A stretch of DNA of 64,000 nt. It comes from Aselliscus stoliczkanus. Its lineage: Eukaryota; Chordata; Mammalia; Chiroptera; Hipposideridae. Shown one piece after another: positions 49,548 through 59,322 of the stretch. Both the position numbers and the translations under genes were made by a program. Where the stretch lies: the NCBI GenBank assembly GCA_033961575.1, contig CM066728.1, forward strand, positions 35,216,352-35,280,351, given 5' to 3'. The notes below the pieces were generated by a model. It was not told where the DNA came from and did not search any database. It worked only from the letters and a program-made list of their open reading frames with translations. How positions within the stretch are numbered: position 1 is the stretch's first letter; each line of letters opens with the position of its first letter.

Positions 49548-50359
49548 AAAATGCTTAAATTTTCTTTAGAGATTGCTTCACTATACCGATTTCTGAAAGT
49601 TGGTTCAATTAAATTCATCAGATTGGGAACCTATCAAGTGTAAGGGGGTATGAAGTTAATGATCTATGTAAATATTAGATTGTATTATTTTCCACTTGTT
49701 AGAATTTTGAATCTTGTACATAAGATCAGAAAGACCAGCCAGCTTGTCTCTAGAAGCTTGATTAAACTCATGGTCTATGGGCCATGCTACTGACTTGCCC
49801 AGGGTATATGTGGAACAAGAATCTCGGAAGTAGACACATCAGAGGGAAACCTTTCACAAACCAGTTGTCCCTGAAAATACCTGGAGCTTAATAAAACATT
49901 CTTCACATTCAGAGAAACCAGCCTGTAAAATATCCTTTGTGCTCTTGATGAAAATCAGCAGTCCTTTGAGCATTCACCCAGGAGAATCAGTGGATTACTC
50001 AGTTGTTAGCTTTGATGTGTGGCTAGGCTTTTAGGATTTGACGTGGGAGATTTAGAGGGAATAGAGGGTAGTGACTCAGGGAAGTAGCCTGGTGTTTTTT
50101 TGCATAAGCATAAAAGTGAAAGTAACTCTGGAGGCCAAGCTCCAAAGAGTAAGAGAAATTAGACAATCTGATGTAAGAGCAGGACGAAAGGAAATTGGCA
50201 ACAGGGGACTGTTCGGACCTTTCCCTAATTCTGGGACTTTGCAACACAGATACATGAATTATGCACATGAAGCTGTATGTGAGCACATGTGTGCCCATGC
50301 CAGTGCAGTAGACCACAGGACGAACTAGGGAGTCTACGTTAGGAATTTGAATTTGACCT

Positions 50360-50490
50360 GCTTTGCAGAGCTCTGTGGCTGGGAGCTGGTCACCCCCTGA
50401 ACCTTACTTTTCTCACATGCAAAGGGAAATCATACCTGTCCTGCCTGCCTCACAAGAGGTCTGTAAACATCCAGGAGATAATGGATGTGC
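50360..50490 (-). repeat. MIR-like fragment
   Basis: GAACCTTACTTTTCTCACAT followed by GCAAAGGGAAATCATACC and CTCACAAGAGGTCTGTAAAC matches the complement of MIR. Confidence 0.55.
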
Positions 50491-50507
50491 TTTGAAAAGT
50501 AGAAAGT

Positions 50508-50976
50508 AGGGTCAGCCGAGTGGCGCATTGGTTAAGAGCTGGCTTGGAATGACATCAGCCCCAGTTCGGATCCCACATATGAGGGCCAGTGACACTGCCC
50601 TCTACAGCTAACAACAGCTCCACCTGGAGCTGGGCTGTGTGAGCCCCAGTGACAGTGTAGGCTGCAGCCCCTGCTGCAGTGGGCTGTGATAGGCTACAGT
50701 GAGTGGCCGGCAGCCCAGCCGGCGTGAGCTGCCAATAGCCATGGAGAGTGGCTGTCCAGAGGCCGGCGACCGATCTGCCTCATCCAGGAAGAGTGCAATG
50801 ACTATACCAACATGGGCCAGTGAAGCAGCATCCTCCACATCTAGACTGAAGAACAGAAGAACAGCAACTTTTCCGTTTCCCTTCCCCAGTTCCCCAACGC
50901 TGTTCCCCTTCCCTGATCCCCAACGCTGTTCCCCTCCCCCAATTCCCCAGTAAAACCTTAAAAAAAAAATAAGAAA
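50508..50976 (+). mobile_element. Long VES-type SINE (~469 bp), sense
   Basis: Head GGGTCAGCCGAGTGGCGCAT then TGGTTAAGAGCTGGCTTGG, B-box-like CAGTTCGGATCCC, a GC-rich middle, then two tandem tail modules built on CCCCAACGCTGTTCCCCTTC, ending CCCCAGTAAAACC and an A-rich tail. Perfect 14 bp target duplication GAAAAGTAGAAAGT (50494-50507, 50977-50990). The same body as the minus copies at 11782 and 33586. Confidence 0.93.
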
Positions 50977-52299
50977 GAAAAGTAGAAAGTGCTCATGCAT
51001 GGGCAGGCACTATTCGATGAATGAGAATAGTCAGTGCCGCTCCTTGTCATCTGAAGTCCTTATGGTGTCTGTAAAGCAGGGCCCAGCTCCCTTTAACAGA
51101 AAAGACGTCAGTATTCCTCACATGAAGTTGCACTGCCACAAATGTTAGTGTCTTTCTGCCTTTGAGATGTCTTTTAGAATCTGTATCTGAATAATTAATT
51201 GATAAAGATGGTTTTAAGTATGTTAAATATGTTTCACAAGGTCTTTTAGATTGTTTTCCTTAAAAAAAAGAAACTGGGGAAACTGCTCTGTGACACTGCA
51301 ACTAGCAGGGACAATACATCAAAGCAGGGAAAATCTAGATGATCATGACTTTGGTAGGGTTTTGTGGGTGTTAGAGTGCTTTTTTTTAAGAACAAACAGC
51401 CAACCAACCTTTATTGGTCCTGTGCCATAGGGGGAAAAAAAGTGGTGTTTTGGAGGATAACAAGCTTAAACCAGTGGGGCATTTTTTTTTTAGATAGCTT
51501 GAAGATAGGTAACTGTTTTCTTGCAAGCATTCCCTCCTGCCCTGTTTCTGATTTAGGTAGGGGCTGCAAACAAGGTAAAAAAATTAGGTGTCTGGAGAGA
51601 GCAGTGCATACAAAGCCAATGGAAACAGACAATGATCACCATGCTACAGATTTCAAGGGTTTTTAATTTCTGCTTTAGTAAGTCATCTCAAGATTTAGAC
51701 ATTTCATATGGATGAGTTAGGGCTTCCAGAGCATAATCAAAGTTGACAGAGATAACTGGAAGTATAAAGCTGCAGCAACTGGGGGATGCTAGGAGATTAC
51801 TGAGTGAGGGCAAAGCATGTTGAAAAATTAGAAAAACAGAAGGGAATTTGAAAGGGAATTGCACTAAAGGTAGCCAATTTTGTAGGGATAGCATGAAGAA
51901 TAAGTGGAAGAGACAGAAGCCACTTTTAAGAGCAAATAAGAATAATTTATTGATGGAGGGGGAAGGTTGGGAAAAGCGAATGAATTTTTTGCTTGCTGGT
52001 CTTCAGGGAGTATGTTGACAGATGCCTGGAACCAGCATAAATTTCCCTAGGGAAGGAAAACTACAGGACAAAAAAAAAAAAAAAGAAAAGAAAGATTGGT
52101 TCATAGCAGGTGATCCAAAAAGGAGTGCAGTCAATGAGGAGCACAAGCCTATAGTCAGTTGGGACCTGCAGACTTAATATTAGCAATGGAGTGAAGCAAT
52201 TGTCTGGAAAGCTGTGCAATTGCTGAAGAGGAGAGATTTGTTTCAATGTGGTTAACTGGCTTGCAAATAAAACCCAAATGAGAAACATGACTTTTTAAA

Positions 52300-52430
52300 G
52301 TTACAAAGGATCTTCACAGTAATTTGAGGGATGTAAAAAACTTTGGTGAAAGTCCTGACCAAAGGAGAGAAGCAATTTGCCCAGCTAATAGCAGAGCTGG
52401 GACCAGGCGGAACTCAGGAGGGCTATGTAT
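52300..52430 (+). repeat. MIR-like fragment
   Basis: AAGGAGAGAAGCAATTTGCC followed by AGCTAATAGCAGAGCTGGGA is the 3' half of MIR. Confidence 0.6.
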
Positions 52431-52981
52431 TGCTCATATCATCTTGAAGCTTCATTATGCGTTTGCTCTGTAAAAGGTTTCTCAGGTTCAGCATTAAACA
52501 TGGTCTTTATCTCAGTGAATGAGAAGTGAATTGAGAACTGGTGTTAAGGAAGGTCCTATTAGGAACAAAATTGCCCGGGTAAAAGGTAGAAGGCAAAATA
52601 AAGCCCACAGGGATTTGTGTAAGAATTCATTTAATATGAAGAATTCTGCCAAAGAGGCAGAACTATATAATTGGGAAGGCAGGAATGAAGAGACTAGGAA
52701 TAGTCATTATCTTCATTACTGTTATCAAACGATTATATGGCATTTCATCTTCAAAACCTTTTGCAGACTTTAATTAAGTGTCAAATGCAGTTAAAATCTA
52801 AATTGCATGCATCGTCTGGAAAAGTTTGGTGCGAGATGGAAGAAATGTATTAGCATTCTCCTTTCTGAAACATCACTGAAATATGTTCTATTCTGAAGCA
52901 ACTTTCTTCTTTATATGTTAAAAAACAAAAGTCTTGTTATGATAAAGCTTCCCACCTCAACTATTAACTCTCCATAGTTGT

Positions 52982-53098
52982 GGGTCGACCGAGTGGCATG
53001 GTGGTTAAGCGCTGGCTTCAGAAGCCAGCGGCCCCGGTTCAGTCCCACATATGAGGGCCAGTGACACTGCCCTCAAAAAAACAAAAACAAAAAACCCA
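52982..53098 (+). mobile_element. Short tRNA-derived SINE (~117 bp)
   Basis: GGGTCGACCGAGTGGCATGG, then TGGTTAAGCGCTGGC, then CCCGGTTCAGTCCC, ending ACACTGCCCTC and an A-rich tail. Perfect 16 bp target duplication AACTCTCCATAGTTGT (52966-52981, 53099-53114). Confidence 0.93.
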
Positions 53099-53207
53099 AA
53101 CTCTCCATAGTTGTAGATGAGGAAATAGACAAAATATGATCAACTATACAGTTATTGCATGCAAGAATACAGGAAAGAGACATTTAGCATTTTTGAGGTT
53201 CACTTTA

Positions 53208-53718
53208 TTATGTATTTATTTTTAAAGATTTTATTGGGGAATTAAGGGAGGGGAACAGTGTTGGGGAATTGGGGAAGGGGAACAGCCAAGTTGTTGTCCT
53301 TCAGTCTTAGTTGCAGGGGTTGCAGCAAGCTCAGCTCCAAGTCCAGTCGTGCTGCTCGGCTCAAGGTTCTGTGTTCAATTAGTTGCGGGTGGGCGTAGCC
53401 ACCATCCCATGTGGGAGTTGAACCAGCAGCCTTGTTGTTAAGAGTGCACGCCCTATCCATTGAGCCACCCAGGTGGCAGCTCAGCTGAAGCTGCTGAGTT
53501 CAGTCTTTAGTTGTGGGTGGGCAAAGCCCACCATCACAAACAGGCAACCTTGTTGTTAGGAGCACATGCTGTCACCAGCTAAGCCATCCTGCCACCTGTT
53601 GGCAGCTCAGCTCTGGCGCAGCTCACTGGCCCATGTGAGAATCGAACTGGCGACCCTGTTGCTCAGAGTTCACACACTTGAGCAAGCTATTGACCAACTG
53701 AACCACTTGGCCGGCCCC
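53208..53718 (-). mobile_element. Long multimeric VES-type SINE (~511 bp)
   Basis: On the minus strand there are three tRNA-like modules in a row. Module 1 starts GGGGCCGGCCAAGTGGTTCA with B-box CAGTTCGATTCTC. Module 2 has GATGGCTTAGCTGG with a decayed B-box. Module 3 has GGCTCAATGGATAGG with B-box TGGTTCAACTCCC. They are followed by the GTTCCCCTTCCCC tail and CCCCAATAAAATC. Target duplication TTTTGAGGTTCACTTTA (53191-53207, 53719-53735). Confidence 0.9.
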
Positions 53719-54532
53719 TTTTGAGGTTCACTTTAAATGCAACGTTAGAAAATGAATGCATCCCTAATATAACTTTTACAATGGACTCGTTTTTTTCCCC
53801 CTTATGACTTCCTTGACTGTGATGTGAGAACACATTTTGACTTTCTAAAAGGTGCTATGTCCTTATAATGCTTGCAGTGTTTTTATTCTTCTTAATATAA
53901 ATCCCAACATCAAAATTAAAATATAGCAGGAAAGGAGCAAAAAAACAACACTTGCATATTCCACACCTAAGGCTAATTGAGACTCACAAAGCAGAATCAC
54001 AACAGGAGGTATCTTTTACATTTAAAGATTTCCACTCAGTCATACATAAACAGTCAACTCCTGCCTCCTAAGCACCTGTGCATTACAATATTCTTGCTTG
54101 TAGGACCATGTAGCACCTGTATTTTCTGGAGGAGTTCATAGATGGAAGAAATGACACTTTCATTCTTGTAATGAGGCACCATTAACTCGAGGCCTTTTGT
54201 AAGGGTGTAATTTCAAACTTCATTACTGACTAAGGCAGCCACACCGCCATCACACAGGCAGATGTCTTCTGTTGTGACTCTCCCATGAGCCTTACATTTT
54301 TAATGCACCTTGTTAGATTATTTATGAAACAGCATCACCAGCAGAGGGCATCTGTCTTTGAAACATGTGGGTCACAGGACAGTAACTGACAGGGTTTCAT
54401 GGCCCTCACTTGAGACCTTTAGGAAAAAGTTAAAGGTACACACCATTGTTTGAAATGCCTTCTGATGTAGTTCTTACTGCTAGCAAGGTGCAGGAGCTCT
54501 GTGTGCTCATGTCTCGAGAGTTTTCATTTCTT

Positions 54533-54676
54533 TTTTTTTTTTTAGCTGAGCCATCCTGCCACCTGTTGGCAGCTCAGCGGCAGCTCAGCTCGGGCTGGGC
54601 ATCGAACTGCTATTGCTCAGAGCACAGCTCTCACTCTTGAGCAAGCTCTTAACCAACTGAGCCACTCGGCTGGCCC
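54533..54676 (-). mobile_element. tRNA-derived SINE, medium type
   Basis: T-run, AGCTGAGCCATCCTGCCACC, GGGCATCGAACTGC, CCAACTGAGCCACTCGGC. Perfect 14 bp target duplication AGTTTTCATTTCTT (54519-54532, 54677-54690). Confidence 0.93.
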
Positions 54677-54737
54677 AGTTTTCATTTCTTATCATGGGGG
54701 TCAAGTCTGAGTATGAAGGTAACCTGCTAAATTCCAC

Positions 54738-54797
54738 GGTAGAGAATGAGCGTACACGGCAGAGAATGAGGGTACATGGTAAAGAATGCGCGTACAC
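54738..54797 (+). repeat. 20 bp tandem repeat, three units
   Basis: Units GGTAGAGAATGAGCGTACAC, GGCAGAGAATGAGGGTACAT and GGTAAAGAATGCGCGTACAC follow head to tail, with a partial fourth. Confidence 0.93.
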
Positions 54798-55610
54798 AAA
54801 ATGAGTACATTTGCCCTCTCAGAAATATTTAAAAATGCTGACTTGCTGATTTAAAAATTATCATGGTGAAACTTAGTCCTCCCATGAACTATGCAGCGAT
54901 TTAGTTCAGAATGGAGCTATAGCCTAGAAGATCCGGGTTTTATGTCTGTCCCTGTACATTGTGAGGCATGGGACATGCCTCCTTGCCAGCCTGATATTTT
55001 CCCATTGACTATTTCTTCCTAACTTTGGATCCCTCAGTCCTGGGGGTATCCAGGACTGCTCCCCTAGAGGGCTGTCACATGATACATAAAGTGGTTTGGA
55101 GGTGGAGGTTTTCTCTGAAAATACATGTATGTATGTGTATGTACACTGGGGGTGCCAAAAGAAATGTATTCACATTTTAAGAGATGTTATCTATGTATTA
55201 CTTTTCAAAATTGAATTGAATTACTGTAGCAATGTATAGTATGACGTTCACTCAAAAGATGGTGTTAATCAAATGAATGCATGTGACAGGCAGGACAGTC
55301 AGAGAAAATGGCAGAAGCACGATTGTCTTTTGAGGAGTGCAAGATCACTTTGAGGCGGTATTTGAAATTCAAGAAAGTTGTGGAAGCACAATGATAATGG
55401 AGGCGTGAGTGTGCAACAGAACCTCCAACAAGCCTAACAAACTCATACATGCATGATAAGTTTGAGGTGCATGGTACTGTGTAAAGAAATTGAAACAGCA
55501 TGCTCAGTGATATAAGTGGACACTTTGGTCAGTATTGCTCAAGCAGTAGTTCTCTGTAATCAGAAGTGGCTGGACGCTGATGGTAGTAACCACTTTGAGC
55601 ACCTCTTGTA

Positions 55611-56895
55611 TTGGGTCTTTGGGAAAGTTATGACGCATGTTTGCAATAGATGGCACTAGTTTGTATTTGAAAGAACTAGAGTCATTCACATCTATGTTGT
55701 TGCTGTGTCATTTGACAGCTGACAGTTCTAGCTTCATTCTAAAAAAAATAGAGTGATTTGGTTGAGTTTTGGAGATTTTACAACAAGTCGAAGATGGAAG
55801 ACCAAACTGCATTTTTGCCATATTTTACTGCTTTACTTCCATAAATGGAAGAACGCGTGTCAAGCTTGTGAAAAGTTGCATAAAGTTTACGGTGACAATG
55901 CTCTACAAGAATGTCAGTGCCAATGATGGTCCACCAAATTCCGTGCTGGTGATTCTTATCTCAATGACGCTCCTCAGTTAGGGAGGCCCACTGAGGTTGA
56001 TGACGACAAAATAAAGGCATTGATCAAGTCCAACCCATGTTACATGACATGAGAGATTGCAGAAACATTGAACATCCATCATTCAAGACTTCACAACCAC
56101 GTGAAGAAGCTGGGATACATAAGCAAGCTCAATATTTGGGTTCCGCATGAACTCAAAAGAACTTCATTTGATGGCGCGTATAAACATCTGCAATATGCTC
56201 ATTAAACATGAGGAAAATGATCCGTTTTTGAAGTGGCTGATAACTGGTGATGAGAAGTGGATTGTTTATAGCAACGTGGTGTGCAAACGGTCTTTGTCCC
56301 GACGTGATGATTCACCTCAAACAACATTGAAAGCAGACATTCATCAGAGGAAGGTTATGCTGTCAGTGTGGTGGGATTTTAAAAGTGTCGTGTTTTTTGA
56401 GCTCCTACCAAGGAACCAAACAATCAGTTCGAATGTGTACTGCCGGCAGTTGGACAGTTTCAACAAATCCATCATCCAGAAACGTCCAGAGCTTGTTAAT
56501 TGTAAAGGAGTGTGTCCCATCTCAACAACACGAGACCACACACAAGTTTGATCACCCATCAAAAATTATTGGAGCTTGGACGGGATATGTTGCCACACCC
56601 ACCATACTCGCCTGACCTTGCACCATCAGACTTCCATTTGTTTTGCTCTCTTCAAAACTCCTTGTGTGGTATAATGTTCAATTCAGATGAGGCTGTAAAT
56701 CAGCACCTTGTTCAGTTTTTCGCAAATAAAGACAGTTCCTTCTATGAACGAGGAATTCTGAAGCTCACTGAAAGATGGCAAAAGGTTATCGAACAAAATG
56801 GGCAATATATCATTGACTGACCTTTGTTCTTTATATAAATAAATGACCTTTGAAAAACATAGACAAAACACGTCATGACTTTTCCGAAGACCCAA
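55611..56895 (+). mobile_element. Inner mariner DNA transposon, 1285 bp, near full length
   Basis: Begins TTGGGTCTTTGGGAAAGTTA then TGACGCATG, and ends CGTCATGACTTTTCCGAAGA then CCCAA, an imperfect inverted repeat pair. TA lies on each side (55609-55610, 56896-56897), the standard mariner target duplication. The length of about 1.29 kb is right for a complete mariner. Its gene is damaged (see the transposase entry). It must be younger than the outer element it interrupts. The 81 bp element at 60938 has closely related ends. Confidence 0.92.
55857..56820 (+). pseudogene. Mariner transposase pseudogene
   Basis: A broken gene for a mariner (DD34D) transposase, the cut-and-paste enzyme of the inner element. 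Recognisable pieces in order: EKLHKVYGDNALQ and QLGRPTEVDDDKIK of the N-terminal DNA-binding half (frame from 55864), then ITGDEKWIVY with the first catalytic Asp, LSVWWDFK, FELLPRNQTI, then HTSLITHQKLLELG, PHPPYSPDLAPSDFHLF with the third Asp, and the terminal NGQYIID before TGA at 56818-56820. Lesions: an in-frame TGA at 56050-56052, a frameshift near 56155, another near 56510, and the second catalytic position reading Asn (HLNNTRPH where the family usually has Asp before N-A-R-P-H). It cannot encode active enzyme. The start is uncertain because the first codons are diverged. Confidence 0.9.
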
Positions 56896-58303
56896 TAATT
56901 GTAGAAGTCAAACGTGACTTGTAGTCATCTTTTGTTATCAGTATATATCGAGTATTACAATTTTCATACATTTTTTTCCTTTATTAAAATGTGTATACAT
57001 TTTTTGGCACCCTTTGTATACAGATATACAGAGATATATGGCATTTTCAGATAGGAGTGTTTGTTTCAAAGAATGGTCAATAATTATTAATATTATCTCA
57101 AATAGTATACCTTCTTGTATTTTTCTTCAGATATTTCTATTATCAGATTCATAGCAGTATATGTTAAATTTTAACTTCCTCTGTCCATGCCACGAGAGAG
57201 GGAACTATGTTCTTAAGTCTGTTTAACTTACACACCTTGACTATATCCTGTTAATTTTCAAATAGACTATTAGAAATGAAAGCTTTAGCAAAGAAATGCG
57301 TACAGTTCAAAGACTTGAAGTGTGTTACAGATAATTTTTTACTGAACACAATTCCTCTTTAATCTAGAGAGACTTAAATAGTTTTTTCCTTATAAAGGCC
57401 TACTTGAATTTGCCTTCCATTGTCTCTAAGTTATATGTGAAATGAATATTTGCCACCCCTCTACTGGCTTGCATTTATAAGCAAATCCAGATATCCACGC
57501 CACAGTCTATACTAAGTGCCATTAACAGGGCAACCAAAAGACATCTGTTCAGCGAGAAAAGTGACTCCAAATTTGCCTGTTCTTTTCATTTTTGTTTTGA
57601 AGGAGTTATACAGTCACAGGACTGGGATGATTACCTTGCAATTTCCTGCTGCTCTCCACACCCCGGGAGCATCAGCATGTGAAATGAACACGCAGGAGCT
57701 GTTTCCTGAAGGGCTTACACAATTAAAAGTTAAATATTCACATAACAGGTGTTTGATTTTTGTAGGGAATACTCATGGCTTCACAGTATTGGTGCAGTGC
57801 ATTCCAGACAGTATTCACATATTAATTAAGCACTTGCTTTAATTAAGTACTTGTTTCCCTTCTGTCCTGGAACACCTCATCCTCCCTGTTAGAAAGACTT
57901 GATACAGCAAAAGTCCAAAACTTCTGCAGTGTGGTCCATGGCTGATGGGTTTTGTTAAGTCCATGCAGCATTCTAACGTTCCAATTTGGTTCCCATTCCT
58001 TAAAAATTGGAAGAGTTCACTTTAAAAACCAAGATTTGTGGATTATCTTTTGTAAAATGAGATTTGGTGACATTGTCCCATGATCTCACCTGGCAGGTGC
58101 CTATGCTCCCCAGTTCCCTCCCACTTGGATTTCCTGTCCTGTCATTTTCATTCCATGCATGGCTCTTGGCCACACTGAGTGCTCAAGCCTTATTCCCTCT
58201 TCAGCCTGTGAGCAGCCATAACCAGAATGCTGCGTGCTTCCTCAGCTAGCTGCTCATGCGTGATGCCACCAAATTTAACTTTGCACTGGTAGTTGTCTAT
58301 CTT

Positions 58304-58424
58304 TTTTTTTTTTTTTTAAGATTTTATTGGGAAATTGGGGAAGGGGAACAGCCAAGTTGTTGTCCTTCAGTCTTAGTTGTGGAGGGCGCAGCTAGCTCAG
58401 CTCCAAGTCCAATCACCATCCGGC
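58304..58424 (-). mobile_element. VES-type SINE tail part, truncated
   Basis: T-run, AAGATTTTATTGGGAAATTG, GGGAAGGGGAACAGCC, then a Ser/Pro-like GC block, with no tRNA head at the right. Flanked by TAGTTGTCTATCTT (58290-58303) and TAATTTTCTATCTT (58425-58438), so it is a 5'-truncated insertion. Confidence 0.8.
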
Positions 58425-58438
58425 TAATTTTCTATCTT

Positions 58439-58656
58439 TTTATGGGGTAACTGTGTTTTTTCCAGGACCCATCAGCTCCAAGTCAAGTCGTTGTTCTTCA
58501 ACCTAGTTGTGGAGGGCACAGCTCAGCTCCAAGTCCAGTTGCTGTTTTCAATCTAGCTGTGGGGGGGCACGGCCCACGATCCCATGTGGGAATCACACCA
58601 GCAATCTTGTTGTTAAGGACACGTGTTCCAACCAACTGAGCTAATCGGCTGCCCAC
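58439..58656 (-). mobile_element. tRNA-derived SINE, VES-like subtype
   Basis: Contains GGACCCATCAGCTCCAAGTC, GTGGGAATCACACCAGCAAT and CCAACTGAGCTAATCGGC in complement order. Flanked by TAATTTTCTATCTT (58425-58438) and TAGTTTTCTATCTT (58657-58670), sharing the left copy with the truncated SINE before it. Confidence 0.85.
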
Positions 58657-59202
58657 TAGTTTTCTATCTTAAAAAATGGGAATTATATCTGGCACCTATT
58701 GTCCATGAAAACCTTAACAATTAGGGTGATTTTTTAAAAAGAGTATTTCAATGTAAAATTATTTATTGCCTTTTTAATTAGCACATTTTAAAACAATGAT
58801 TTGTTTTCATGATTTAGGATTGTCTCTATAGCAGACACTACTGTTTTTTTAGCCAAAACTTAAAACTATGTTTTAAATGTTTTTGTTTGACACATCATTT
58901 TTTTAGAAAATTTTAAGCTAACAGCAGAAGTCTGAAAATAACTAATACATACTTACATATTTATGTGTAGTATAAATATTATACAAATGTATATATGTGT
59001 ATATAGTTATGGGTATATTAATCCATTTAATACATTCTTAGCTTTCTTGCTTCTTCTTAAATAATTTTTCATTTCTTAATAAGTTTTACAGAACTTATTT
59101 GATAACTTCTTAATATCACTTAAAAGCCAGTTTAGGATGAACTGAAAAACAAAGCACTACATGTGTGGATGTTAACTTCAGATGAATGGTCTTTCTTTTC
59201 AG

Positions 59203-59322
59203 AATACGGCAGGAGAACGATATGGTTGATTCAGCGCCTCAGTGGGAAGCTGTATTAAGGAGACAAAAGGAGAAAAACCAGGCAGACCCTAACAACAGGC
59301 GATCCAGACACAGATCTCGTTC
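59203..59322 (+). CDS. EPB41L4A: EPB41L4A exon, Arg/Ser-rich tail (120 bp), last visible exon
   Basis: Completes an Arg codon (AG|A) and encodes [20 protein letters not shown] followed by [20 protein letters not shown]. The first half looks helical and charged; the end is an Arg/Ser repeat. The acceptor is TTTCTTTTCAG, strong. The chosen donor is TTC|GTACGT at 59323. Intron bases fit, but exon position -1 is C instead of G, unlike every other exon here. I chose it because the frame and the RSRHRSRS wording match EPB41L4A as I recall it. If the site is not used, the frame continues for 12 more residues to TGA at 59360. Further C-terminal exons lie outside the window. Confidence 0.9.

Larger units (their letters stand above)
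55144..57016 (+). mobile_element. Outer mariner-like DNA transposon, interrupted by another mariner
   Basis: Terminal inverted repeats CACTGGGGGTGCCAAAAGAA... and ...TTTTTTGGCACCCTTTG, with TA on both outer sides (55142-55143, 57017-57018). Without the insert it is about 590 bp. It keeps a short piece of an N-terminal transposase-like frame from 55308 (MAEARLSFEECKITLRRY and on) with a stop after 25 codons, and what may be the end of the gene (GSNHFEH-like) near 55590. It thus looks internally deleted. A second mariner (55611-56895) sits inside it. The 214 bp element at 37580 shares its ends. Confidence 0.85.
44825..59202 (+). other. EPB41L4A: EPB41L4A large intron, 14.4 kb
   Basis: From GTAAGA to CTTTTCAG. 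It is the most SINE-rich intron here (46176, 48682, 49261, 49382, 50508, 52982, 53208, 54533, 58304, 58439). It also holds MER20, MIR fragments, a 20 bp tandem repeat and the nested mariner elements (55144-57016). Stretches such as 46380-48490 and 57020-58290 show nothing I can assign. Confidence 0.85.

Noticed and set aside
50608..51000. 130-codon open frame on the minus strand
   Set aside because: It is the antisense of the long SINE at 50508-50976.
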